Part shown: piece by piece, positions 34,011 through 45,302 of the stretch | Numbering within the stretch: position 1 is the stretch's first letter | Layout of the letters: each line of letters opens with the position of its first letter | NCBI GenBank assembly: GCA_038373885.1 | Contig: JAWZYV010019574.1 | Coordinates: 1-64,000 of the forward strand | Origin: Cheiracanthium punctorium | Lineage: Eukaryota; Arthropoda; Arachnida; Araneae; Cheiracanthiidae | Length of the DNA: 64,000 bases | Reading direction: 5' to 3' | Notes under the pieces: model-generated | Databases searched by the model: none | Seen by the model: the letters and a program-made list of their open reading frames with translations, nothing else | Told to the model about the DNA's origin: nothing | Position numbers and translations under genes: made by a program

Positions 34011-34194
34011 GTAGAGTTTGTAGGTTGGGCGTAGGTAAGTTCTCCTGCAACGGATACCTAAGAATTCTTTAGCCGAGCTGACCGATGTTTTGTCCGCATG
34101 CAACAAGAGTGTTGTCCGGTATTTTTCAGGTATTATAATTGCTTATATTTTTTCTGATATATGTTGTGATTAGCTATCTTTTAGAGTAATCAGT

Positions 34195-34545
34195 TTAGTT
34201 TATTAACAGGTTCATTAATAATTTCAGTTTATGACTTTATTAAAAAAATTTTAGTTTATTATTGTAAAAATTGTTTTAGTTTATGAATTTATTAAATAAA
34301 AATTTTAGTTTATTATTGTAAAAAATTGTTTTAAACAATAGTTTAGTTTATGCATTTATTAAAAGGATGTCTATGTAAAATTTAAGTCTATAAAAAAAAT
34401 TGAGTGTAAAAATTTTGATATGTTTAATTTATTAACAAGTTTTCATTAATAATTTTAGTTTATGACTTTATTAAATAAAAATTTTAGTTTATTATTCTAA
34501 AAATTGTTTTAAACAATAATTTTAATACCTATTTTATACGTGAAT
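34195..34545 (-). repeat. AT-rich imperfect direct repeats in right arm
   Basis: Mirror of 26455-26805. Unit boundaries are shared, with small insertions or deletions relative to the left arm, as expected for slippage in repeats. Confidence 0.65.
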
Positions 34546-36149
34546 ACTCATTCATCTGCAATGCCTATAATTTATTACTGTTATTTATCAAAACTTAACA
34601 AAAATAATTTGCTTTAGTACAATGATCTTTGCTAATTGTTTCACAGAAATTAATTTAATGATTCATTAGTTTCCTAAACTACGTAAAATATATTAATCGT
34701 TGTAGCTTAACTTTGATATTTCAATTTAGGATATAATGCCCATGTTTACAAAAAGGATAGATTTTTATTGAAATGGCTTTAATCTAACATGATTTTAATC
34801 CATAAGTCCCCATTTTTGAACGCAGAATGAAACACGTGTCCCCAATTGCATACCCCTAACAGCCTCCCTGGTTTTATCTTATCGGCAAACTGGCCAACTC
34901 TTATTGTACCGGCTCTGTAGGGTCTCAAGGCACTTTCTTATCTCTAAATTTCTGTTATCAGTAATATCACATGCACGTGGATTTTACTTCAATCATTGTT
35001 TTGTGAATTATGTGAGTTTTTTGTTATTTCGCGTGTACAAGTATAGGATAAGTGTAATATTTTCTATTATTTTAGTTACATATAAGTTGATACCGTAATT
35101 CTAATTGAAAATAATTATGCGGTTCTTATAGTTGCACTTTTGATGTGTTGTACTTTTAAGTGTGATTTTTTTTTTTGTTAATGCATGTTTTTCTGTATTT
35201 TGGTGTTTTGCGAAATTTTAAGTGGTAATCCAGTGTAATTAATAGCAATAGCATTATCGGTAGAAGTACTTTATGCAGTTTGTATACAAAAACTGGGGTT
35301 TGAGGGCTTTCTCCTAATAGAAAATAAGGCATGCATGGTATTTGTATTTCAGTAAATTCTAACTAAGATTAAATTTTCGCTTGCTAACTAATTTTATCCT
35401 ACATAAAATAGCATTGTGAATCTGGTAAATTGTTATAAGAAAAAAAAATTACTTTTAAAGCGTTTAATATCTTCAAATGTGTTTTGTTTTTAGTGTCAAA
35501 ATAATATACCTATTTCAGCATATGATGGTATTAAGAATGAATGAAAATGTGCTAGTTGGACCGGGAATTAGGGATAATGTATTTTAAATCATTATTCGAT
35601 TTTCCGGTCTTGCTAGCCGTATAGATGTTGGTACTTTGTCCAGAGACTAGAAGATTTAGCACGATGTGCCTTCACGTAAGTAAAAACCTTGTATTTTTTT
35701 AGTTCAAGTAATGATTTGCGATTTAAAACTATCTAAGTATTGAAAGATATTTTATGTACATGCAGTATACTAAAACGGATCTTCAATTTTTATTTCCAAT
35801 AGTTCAACTTTCTAACAATAGTACTATCTAGTCTAAAAGTTTGTGCTAGTTATGCTCACCTTTCTATAAAATAGGTTAAGTGCATACCACTCAAAAGGTT
35901 GATTCATGTATAAAATTATGCTTTCATAGTCAAACTGAAAATGAGTGTTGCACATAAACAATCTAACTCGTATCGTATTGAAATTCTATAAATCAAGTTA
36001 CTCTACTTGGGATATACAGTAAAAATGTTTTGTAGGATTACTAAAAATGCAATTTTTTCTCTAATTGATCTATAGAAAATATAAACTAGTATAATCGCTG
36101 CCTAAAATTTATCAAAAATGTGTGGTAAGAAAAAATGTTTAGATAAATA
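34546..36149. other. right-arm non-coding segment between AlkB-like gene and polB fragment
   Basis: Mirror of 24851-26454. The GTAAGT donor-like site at about 35677-35682 is in polB sense. The preceding TTAGCACGATGTGCCTTCAC contains the dense cluster of differences between arms. Confidence 0.5.
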
Positions 36150-36331
36150 CTTTGTTTGTTTGTGTTTTAAGGCAAACCTGCACGCGGGGTATCTGCCTAG
36201 GATGAGGGGTGCCTTGGTAGGAGGACTTTCTAAGGGGATCTAACGCGTATTCATGCATTTCGTATACAAAAACTTGAGTTTTGGGGGATATATGGCTAAA
36301 GTGGTTTTCTCGCAATAGAATATAAGACTAT
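36150..36331 (+). repeat. R1-related repeat within right arm
   Basis: Mirror of 24669-24850. Presence in both arms shows it entered the ancestral arm before the inverted duplication. Confidence 0.65.
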
Positions 36332-36498
36332 ATCCAAATCATTATTTGTAAAATCTTTCTATGGTATAATTTTCTCACTTGCCTAACAGTAGATTAAATT
36401 TGTAGAAAATATATGGGTATCCTAAACCTTACTTTAGTGTTAAACGTCTACTTAACAAAAATAGGATATACAAAAAATTAAAAACACTTGATTAAATT

Positions 36499-37416
36499 TT
36501 GCAACTGTATACTCAACTAGGCTTAAAAATTACTAAAATTCATAAAGTGTTGCAATTTGATCAGTCTCCATGGTTAAAGAAGTATATAGAATTCAATACT
36601 GAAAAAAGAAAGCACGCCACTTCAACGTTTGAAAAAGATTTTTTCAAACTCATGAACAATTCGGTATACGGCAAGACTATGGAGAACGTTAGAAATAGAA
36701 TAAATCTCGAATTGGTAAACAACAAAAAAATTGCCGAAAAACGAGTGGCTTGTCCAACGTTCCAAAGTTTCACAGTATTTAACGAAGATCTGGTGGCAGT
36801 GAAACGCATCAAGAAAACTTTAAAATTAAATCGTCCCATCTATGCTGGGTTCTGCATCTTAGAACTCAGCAAATTAATAATGTATGATTTCCACTATAAT
36901 GTCATAAAAAAGCAATACGGGGGTAACGCGAATCTGCTCTTCACGGATACTGACTCTCTCACTTATGAAATTTTCACGGAGGATGTTTATCAAGATATGC
37001 AGCAATATGCCCACATCTATGACACTTCAGATTACCCGCAAGATCATCCTCTCTATAGCAGCATCAACAAAAAGAAGATTGGATGTTTCAAGGATGAGTT
37101 GAATGGTAAACCTATCCTTGAATTTGTGGGGTTAAGAGCAAAGATGTACTCCATCTTAACTGAAGACTGTGAAAAAAAGACTGCAAAGGGGGTTGCACGT
37201 CATGTCATACGCAAACGCCTAACACATGAGCAATATTATAGATGCTTACAATCTTTAGACGGTACAAAAGAACTTAATTATCGAATCCAAAGTGAGAAGC
37301 ACAAACTATTCAGTATTTGTCAGAATAAGGTAGCTCTAAGCGCTTTTGATGATAAGCGATATGTTTTAGAGGATGGAGTGCATACACTCGCTCATGGCCA
37401 TTATGAGTGTTTGTAA
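36499..37416 (+). pseudogene. polB: protein-primed type B DNA polymerase, C-terminal fragment (right arm)
   Basis: Same 305-codon fragment as 23578-24495 with the same residues, reading toward the right tip and ending 859 bp from it. Motif B (residues 50-63) and motif C (FTDTDS, 148-153) are intact, while motif A and the exonuclease half are missing. The first codon of the open frame is TTG after TAA, so no normal start exists. AATAAA at 37420 follows the stop. The break point is identical in both arms, so the truncation came before or with the formation of the palindrome. Confidence 0.85.
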
Positions 37417-37737
37417 AAAAATAAATAATAAATATATATCCATTTTAACAAGTGAATAGCAGTAGTATACTGTGTGGAGATTTCTTTTGTTTGTAGGCCT
37501 CCTGGGGATGTTGTTCATTTCTTTGCTCCACATAGTTAATTATTATTTAAAGAAACAAAAACAACAACGCATCCTCTGTGCTACGCCCTGTCTCCATTCA
37601 TGCGAGGCTAGCGTGATGGGGAAAGGCACAGTAAGAATTTTTATTTGAAATGAGGCGGTAGACGAATTCTACCGGGCGGCTGGTGGGTCCTCATTTAATT
37701 ACAATAAAATTTTTTATTTCAGGTGTAATTCATATAG

Positions 37738-38106
37738 CTTATTTAAAATTATGTCAAAGTCTCTTATTTTGATACTAAATGTTAAAGTCCCTTATTTGAG
37801 AAATATGTCACAATCTGAAAAAAATTACAAGTATCCTTATTTGAAAAATTGTTAAAGTCTGAAAATTTTTCCAAGTCTCCTTATTTCAAAAATATGTCAC
37901 AATCTGAAAAAAATTACAAGTATCCTTATTTGTAAAATATGTGAAAATCTGAAAATTTTTCCAAGTCCCCTTATTTCAAAAAATATGTCACAATCTGAAA
38001 AAATTACAAGTATCCTTATTTGAAAAATTGTTGAAGTCTGAAAATTTTTCCAAGTACCCTTATTTGAAAAATATCTTATGTCTGAAAAAATTACAAGTCC
38101 CCTTAT
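37738..38106 (-). repeat. right subterminal tandem array, about 45-bp units
   Basis: Mirror of 22894-23262, with the same unit order and alternating subtypes. Overlapping frames in this array are repeat artefacts. Confidence 0.9.
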
Positions 38107-38256
38107 CTGAAAAAAAGGAAAAAAAAATCTTATCAACCCTTCGAACATCCGCTCCCCACATCCGGTCCGACCACGCCCCCCTCTCTCTCTCTCTCGACCC
38201 AGGGAACGCACCTCTACGATGCACCCCACAATTAACATGGCACCCCCTGAGCAGAA

Positions 38257-38275
38257 CTGTCATTTATCTACTACT
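38257..38275 (-). repeat. right terminal tip of the element
   Basis: CTGTCATTTATCTACTACT, exact complement of the left tip, followed immediately by TACGCT. Confidence 0.85.
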
Positions 38276-38281
38276 TACGCT
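38276..38281 (+). repeat. target-site duplication, right (TACGCT)
   Basis: Perfect match to 22719-22724. Confidence 0.95.
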
Positions 38282-40967
38282 TTTGTGACTCATAGTTTTC
38301 AGGGGCAAAAGTAGAAACGTCCTATCAGATGTACGGAAAATACCTTTATTAGAAGTATAAACACAGGTTTCTGTATATATGTTTACATAAAATGATATTC
38401 TAAATTTTCACCGTTCCTATCAAGGCATGCTTGCGTGGGCCGTGTTATGGTGACTGTTCACGCTGCTTCAACTTGGTGTCCCCAAAATCAATAAAAGGAT
38501 GAATTAAGTCACTTTTTGTAGTAATTAGGTCTCCATTGACCCATTCCTTCAGACGTCCTCCTAGGAATAAATCCAAAGTGTCAAGAAGTGCCAAAAGTGG
38601 CCACAAAACCGCGCCTCCCCCATGTCTATTTAATCCAGCATCCTTTGTTCATTCCTCCGACAGTTTTTTTTTTTTCTCTTTTACTAGATGTGATAAGTCA
38701 TTACTTTTCATTCGCATTTTTCTCGAAAACTGTGGATCGTAGTGGGCTTTCCTCGGTATTATTTATTTATTTATTTTTTTTTTTTTTTTTGTATATTCCA
38801 AACGAAGAATCTGGTTATGCAGAGTTTTGTGCGACATTGATGGGATACCCTGTAAATATTAGTTGCTTTCATATAGTTTGTTTTTTGTACTACTATAACT
38901 ATCTGAACTGAGTTGCAAGTGCTTATTTTTTTCCAAGGGACAGGAGGAGGGAGAATTAAGTCATTTCCTTTTAAATTAGATAATAAAAGTCTAATTAAAA
39001 AAATTCTTTACCAGAGACTGAACTTTTTAAAGGATTAATGTCAAATATTTCACATTACTTTAGCCATATTAAAATTGGTTGTTCCATTGAGAAAGAAAGA
39101 TTTAATAACTATTCTCTTGTTCATTAAAATTCATATTTTTGTAAACGCAAAAAGTAAATGGTATTAGAAGTTTTTCAAAAATTGACGAGCAAAATTTAAT
39201 TCTCCGTCGAAAGATCAATTCTGTAATGCAATGGTAAATTTCTATTTATATTTTTTTCTTATATAAAATAAAGAAAATTTTTCGCGTTCGTGTTTTTAAC
39301 AATCTATAATTAGGTAAGTGGTAAGATGTGCTGTATGTTATGCTACGGCACAAGAATAGTAACAGAAGATATTCAAAGGGCTGCTCAAGCGATTATCACT
39401 TCAAATAAAGCTATTTACTATAAGAATATAGCCCTACTATCATTTCAAATAAATAAATTTCAAAAGCTACTATTCTCTGGCGATATGCACTAAAAAAATA
39501 CTCTCTAAATTTGGGCACTGGCTTCAATAGAGCAAAAAATGTTTTTTGAAATTTCAGTTATATTTTAAGAAATTGTCATTAACTTTTAGATGTAAAAAAT
39601 AATTTTACAATATGGTGTATTATAGTCATCATAATTAAAAGTGTTGCTTGCAAAGTGTTAAGTAACATTCTCCACTTCAAAACAAAAATAAATAATTTTA
39701 AAAATATTAAGGTTTACAAGTCCTAGAAGAAAACCATTTGCATCTATGCTAATGAGTACTTAATGCTTACGTTTTCTAATTTTCTACATTGATTTTTACA
39801 CTTAGGAGCTATCTACAAACTTTTTTCAAATATCCAAAACAAATCATTATTATTTGCTTCATAGATTATTTGAGCGTATCGGTTAATTTCAAACTGAAAT
39901 TTGACTCTCTCTTAGTTTTCACCGTACAGCAGTGAACAATACCAATGTTTTAGCTACGCTTTGAGAAATGTGATTGTGATAATTTGGAGACAGGAAGAAT
40001 TTAGTAAAATATCTCTTAAGATTAAACTTTCACCACACTGGCTCACATTTTGAAGATACTTATTAGAATGTAACCAACTTGTTCAGAAGACTTATGAAAT
40101 AAACCGATCAGTGAAGTATGCAAACGTTTGCGTGTGTGTATACGGTTGAAGCCCCCCCCCCCCCTTTTGAGAGAAAAAATGGGTAGGTTTATTTTTACAG
40201 AACTTATTTTTAAAGTGTTGTGTATTGGGATAAACAAATTAGAGCACTGGTTGTCAACCAGCGGTTGAGAATCTCCTGGGGTAAAAGGAGGTGTATAAAA
40301 GGGTTTGTGAAAATAATGTACTTTAACACAACGACTACAGATGTTCGCTAATATATTTCGGATTTTACAAGAATTTTGAGAAGAGAAAAAGGTGAAACCA
40401 CTGAAATAGAGAGTAATCCCATCTTCCCCGTCTTGCATAAATTCTGCGTACGCCACCTTAACTGATTCAAACTAAAAACAAAATTTATCTATGTTGTTAC
40501 TTATGACTTTGGAAGTAAAATTTTAAAAAAGGGTTAATCAAAATTAGGCTTAAAATATTTTAACAGTGGGGAATGTATACCATGTGGTACTGAAGAAAAA
40601 ATAAAATTTCAAGTGATTCTGGAGCATTTTTTATACAATTTTAGCTTCATAATCACATCACGTTCCTGTGCTTGTTTTCTTTGAAAGTGCTTTACGTAAT
40701 CGGGCCAGGGCTTCCACTTCATAAAATTGAACTGCCGTTGGGAAAAGGTGCTTTAAAGAAGTCTGGCAGAATCCCAACAACATAACAACTTCGGCTATGT
40801 CTGAAGGATTTGCGACATAAAAAAGAAATATAAACCAAAGTGCACCTTCACACCACACGTTCTACAGCGAGCGCAGAAGTAGTTTCGTTAAAAAAAACCC
40901 GACAGTTTGAGTACTCTGAACCTCATTAAAACTGACATTCGAAATAGAATTGACTTACAGAGCCATA
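38282..40967. other. gene-free stretch
   Basis: Contains T tracts (about 38664-38674, 38762-38791) and a C tract (about 40151-40164). Frames at 38536-38911, 40043-40456 and 40658-40858 show no recognisable product. Confidence 0.4.
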
Positions 40968-41806
40968 CAGTAGAATCTCCCTATAAGGAACTCGGTTAAT
41001 TCCAGTTAAAAAAATTCGCTCGAGAGAAAATTTCGTTGTGTAGATATTAGTGATTTTTGCAGTTATTCCAGCAAATATTACAAACTTTTTAGTTAATTCA
41101 ATGTTTAAAAGTATTTAATTATGACTTTCAATTAAAAATAAATTAGTATATATTATAAATTTGTTAAACTTATGTTTTCTTAATTTTTATTGCATAAATG
41201 AAGTGTTCAGAAGCAAAGGCAATTCAAGAATTAAGGGGATAAAATAAGTAGTGCACTTATGTTTATTTTACTTGAAAAATTGTGTTATTTACATTGCTGA
41301 GCATTCCGTGATTTTAAATTTCCATAAAAATATTCACACTTTTAAAAGTGCGCTGAAAGTAATCGGGCACATTTTCTTCCATTTGTAAACCTATTTTAAT
41401 GGTCTCGATTGGTTGTGGAATTTCGATATGATGTGGTTTTGGCTGTGAAACGTCTTCATTTTCGGAATCAGTTTCACTTTCCTGGCCTTCATTTTTGTCG
41501 ATTAAACTGTTCAAAATCTCTTCATCTGAAGGATATGAAGCAGTTACAAGTTCTGCATAAACTTCTAAAAGATCAGGAAGGTCATCTGTTACTTTTCCAT
41601 TAAGTGGTCTGTCCAAAAATTAGATATTTTCTTCAGAATTGTCAAAATATCTGAAAGATAACTCTGAAAATAATGGGAGATAAGATCTTTGTTGCATGGA
41701 GAGTATTTTTAATGTTATTTAACCCTTAGAGTTACGTTCCGACTAAAACTTTCGTTATGGGGAGAAATTCGTTGTAGGGAGACTTCGTTTTAGGGAGATT
41801 CTATTG
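40968..41806 (-). mobile_element. Tigger/pogo-like DNA transposon remnant 1
   Basis: Left end CAGTAGAATCTCCCTATA, preceded by TA (40966-40967). Right end GGGAGATTCTATTG, followed by TA (41807-41808). The termini are inverted and subterminal words (AACTCGG, CGTTATGGGGAG) repeat. TA duplication and CAGT-type ends fit the pogo/Tigger group of Tc1/mariner. Heavily deleted. Confidence 0.8.
41314..41616 (-). pseudogene. Tigger/pogo transposase, C-terminal remnant
   Basis: A 100-codon minus-strand frame inside element 40968-41806. It contains the acidic tail ASYPSDEEILNSLIDKNEG and ETDSENED, typical of the region after the DDE catalytic core in Tigger-like proteins. The catalytic domain itself and the N-terminal DNA-binding domains are missing. 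Non-functional. Confidence 0.55.
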
Positions 41807-41808
41807 TA

Positions 41809-44603
41809 TTCATACTATTCTCATTGTAAAAAGCTGAATGCTAAGAAAGAAAAAAAAGAGCTTTGGCAAAGCGTTTGAGAATAAGTCAGTTTGAAACGGA
41901 CATTCATTCTGAACATAAGAATTTTGTAAACAAAGAAATAATAATTTGTTTCAAAATTGTATTTGTTCGCACTTCTTTTTATTAAACTTTTTTAAGTCAT
42001 GCAGTTAATATTAGCTTTTAGGAGTAAATTCCAAGCAATGAACTATACCTTAGGGACCAAATTTTTGAATATAGAATTATGGACAAATAGCGTTGTCTCC
42101 AATTCCGAAACAGAAATTGGGGACATTTTATAAATTCAAGATTTAAAAAAGTAATTACAAGAAAAGTATATCATGTCTGAAACATTAGATATAAAAGAAT
42201 AAGTAAAATGATATATTTGATATTTACAATAAGTACTTAAACGTAAAAACAAATTCCACAGTATATGTTTTCAAATAATGACTTTACGTAACTTTTATAT
42301 AATAAACATATATTATTATTGTCTTTTTTTGATATGGAGGAACATCTGTAATTTTAAACAATGGGTGTCATATATTGGCAGTTTTGTGTATGCGTTTATA
42401 TCTGTAAAAAAAATGAAAAGAACTACTCATGCTACCTTTTCAGTGGGATACTTTGCATAGTATAAAGCGATAACATGAAATTTCGCATCAATATTTACGA
42501 TAGTTGGAACACAGTTGGAGAGACAGACAAAACGAAATCATCAACACTGTTCAAATTTTTTGTAAATTACCAAAAGAAACAAACCATCTTATTTTTACGT
42601 GAAGAAAATTTCGCATGTAAAATAAAATACTGCGTATTTTTAGTTACTTAATTAATACTTTAACGGAATGTTTATTTCTAGAAATTTTGTATTTAAATGT
42701 TTTTTGGAACTGATATTGATTTAAGAAAGAATATTAACTTAGTTTGCTAAAACAAATTAAATTGATTTTTAATACCTTTGTTTTGTTCGTTTTTTAGAAA
42801 GTATGATTACCATTGTCCATTGCGGGGTGGGGGACCACTTTTACTTCTTTTTAATGTATGTATGTTTATAGAACTTATTAAAACGAAGTAATTTGCCTTT
42901 CAACAGCATTCTTTTACTGGTAAGTATGATTATTATCACGCAATGAGAACTCTTAAAACATATTATAGAATATTTTTATGTTTTTATACTAATAAAGCTT
43001 ATTAAGGCAAATTTATTTCATGATGACAAACTGCAATATCATTTTTAAGAAATTTTAGAAAACAAAACAAAACAAAAAAAAACATAAAGGGACACAACAA
43101 ATTGTGTACATCTGCCGTATTGTCTTTGGAATACCTTAAGGCCCTTGTTATGTGGTCAACTGATTTATTTAGTTTTCATTTATTTATTTTATAAATGAAA
43201 AGTTGTAAAATACCTCAATATGAACATTTGAAAAAGAATGATAAAATCGGTAGTAAGGACATTTACCACGGCGTATAAAAGGTATAAATTAAACAGCAGT
43301 GCTCGTAAATTTTTAAGCAAACAAACAGTCCGTTTTGCAGAGGTAAAGACAAGTCTGTGCATAAGTAATGTGGAGTAAATTCTTATTTTCACATGATCAG
43401 GCGTTATTCATAAAGCAATAGTTTCCAAACACTTTGACACGTTACTTCAATTCAAAAAGCCACATACAACCAGGCATCTCTGCATACACTTATATAAATA
43501 GATAGGAATTTAGGTAGATAGATACATAATTATATTAAAAATGCTAACTGTGAGGTGGCTTCTAAAATGCAGAACAAGCACATGTTGAGGTAGGTGTTTC
43601 AAAAATGGCACATGAAAAGCAAGATCTCGAAAAACTGTGCATTCCATTTCTGTAATATTTTTTAAGTATCATTTTACAGAAATAAATGAACTAGGTTTAA
43701 ATTATTAATGCAGCGAATTCTCTATTAGCTAAAGGCGGATTATTGACCCGGAAATTCATTGCTGTCTCTTTGCGCGGGGGAAAAAAAACCTACAATCACA
43801 TCTATACACATGATTTTTAACAAAGTCAGCTAAACGAAATTTTTTTAAAATGATTTTTGCATAAATTTGTGTACTTTTCTGACTATTTTACGGAATAGCC
43901 AAGATCGCCTAATTCCGCGGATCATCAGTATCCTGAAGTGCCTATGCAGAGAGCAATTTTCATTACACTCAAATTAAAAGTAGTGTACGTAAGCATACTT
44001 ATAAAAACGAAAAAGGAAATAATCTCTTAGTAATAAGTTAAAATATACCATAAAATCCTTTAAAAGCTCTTGGGGGAGGCTTGAGCTACCTCCATCATCA
44101 TTTTTGTCGCTGTGCACTGGTCTCGTTTCTTTTTAAATTCGCGCTCAAGCTCCGGCTAAATTGGGCATGAGTAGTGTGAGTAGTGTCGTTTACTGCGCCA
44201 TCTATTGCTATTATTCGTAGACCCCCAGTTTTAATGCGTAATCATGGTTTCTGAAAACTGCTATTTTTTTTCCGTTGAAGTTTATTTTTACTTATTTATT
44301 TTGGCTATTCTAAATAGGGCTGTGCTTTATTGTATTTTATGTCGCTTAAATACTTTTGTTTCCTTTCTCTTATTTTAATTTTTTGTGATTCCTATATAAT
44401 AACCAGGTTCTTTTGTATCTTCGAATGTTAAATTTATTTTATATATTCCAGCAGTTTCTTCTTTTTCTATTTGGTCTTTTATCATTTCCGATGCGTTTGA
44501 AGATGTTTCTATCGGATTGATGGGAATTTTAATAACTTTTTTTAGCTGCTTCATTTGATATTTTTATTGCTGCTCCTTTACAGTATGGCATGGCACTGGT
44601 ATA
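41809..44603. other. gene-free stretch
   Basis: AT-rich. GACAGACAAAACGAAATC near 42524 recurs at about 58250 and inverted near 4405, pointing to old dispersed repeats. No gene supported. Confidence 0.4.
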
Positions 44604-45300
44604 CAGTGAAACCTTTATGAGCGACCACGTCTATTAAGCGAAACCCTCTTCCAACGACCCAAATCTTTTTTTTTAAGGCACCAATTTTTTACCATAGAAG
44701 AGACCTCAAAACCGTCTATAAGCGACAGACCCGGTTCCCTGTCCGAAAATTTCCAAGCACTTTTTCGAAACTAAAATAATCAAAAACCAAATTCCAAACC
44801 AGTCACTCTACTGTAAATCGACAGTAAGTGTAAGTGCATGTACACATTCGTACAAATAATGTAGGTTAGAGAAGAGGTATGTCTAAGAAACGTCTAATTT
44901 TATCGTTGGAGCAGCGTATTCATGTGATAGAGTCACACGAAAAGAGAAATTAGGAAAGGAAGTTGGCGGTTACTTTTGGTCGTGGAAAAACATAAAAAGC
45001 AAATAGATTTTACTATGGATAATTCAAATTCTGAAAAATATCAGGATAAATGCTCTTTTGTCAGATGTAAAAAACAAAGTAGAGGAGAAGTACTTCCGAA
45101 AACAGAAAAATTTTAAATATATATCTTCGTATAATTACTTATGCATTAGTATACAATTTACATAAATAACTAAGCAAACAGTTTTTTTTTTATATTTTCT
45201 TCTAGGCTATCAAGTTTTAATACTTCTTTGAGTGACCACCTCCCTTAACAACCAATTTTTCATGAAGCATGTCTGTGGTCTCTCCTCAAAAGTTTTACTG
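44604..45300 (+). mobile_element. Tigger/pogo-like DNA transposon remnant 2
   Basis: Starts CAGTGAAACCTTTATGAGCGACCACG after TA (44602-44603; key words only) and ends CAAAAGTTTTACTG before TA (45301-45302). Internal ends also mirror each other (GAGCGACCAC and GTGACCACCTCCC). About 700 bp, deleted internally. Confidence 0.8.
44879..45080 (+). pseudogene. pogo/CENP-B-like transposase, N-terminal remnant
   Basis: From ATG at 44879 the frame gives MSKKRLILSLEQRIHVIESH, matching the helix-turn-helix start of CENP-B/pogo transposases. It then meets a stop and continues as ERKLAVTFGRGKT before another stop. These are clear inactivating changes. Confidence 0.7.
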
Positions 45301-45302
45301 TA

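Larger units (their letters stand above)
22725..38275. mobile_element. palindromic Polinton/Maverick-like element, 15,551 bp
   Basis: Two near-identical inverted arms, 22725-30460 (7,736 bp) and 30529-38275 (7,747 bp), flank a 68-bp unique spacer. Symmetry stops exactly at the two TACGCT copies, so the repeat is the whole element and not a duplicated host segment. The terminus starts 5'-AG with short tandem AGT repeats, as in Polintons, which replicate by protein priming. Each arm carries a polB C-terminal fragment reading outward and a 515-codon AlkB-like gene reading inward. Integrase, ATPase, cysteine protease and capsid genes are absent, so mobilisation would have to be in trans. The arms differ by scattered substitutions and small indels. 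A mis-assembled foldback read would normally mirror host flanks too, and it does not. Assignment to Polinton relatives rests on the 6-bp duplication, the termini and polB. The origin by inverted duplication of one end is inferred. Confidence 0.9.

Noticed and set aside
22725..38275. The palindrome as an assembly or library foldback artefact
   Set aside because: An artefact would normally mirror host flanks as well. Here symmetry stops exactly at a 6-bp duplication, the arms differ by substitutions and indels, and a 68-bp centre is unique. Long-read confirmation would still be useful.
22725..38275. Integrated copy of an ordinary virus genome
   Set aside because: The polymerase family is shared with some viruses, but the 6-bp duplication, tips and lack of any capsid or packaging gene fit a Polinton derivative better.
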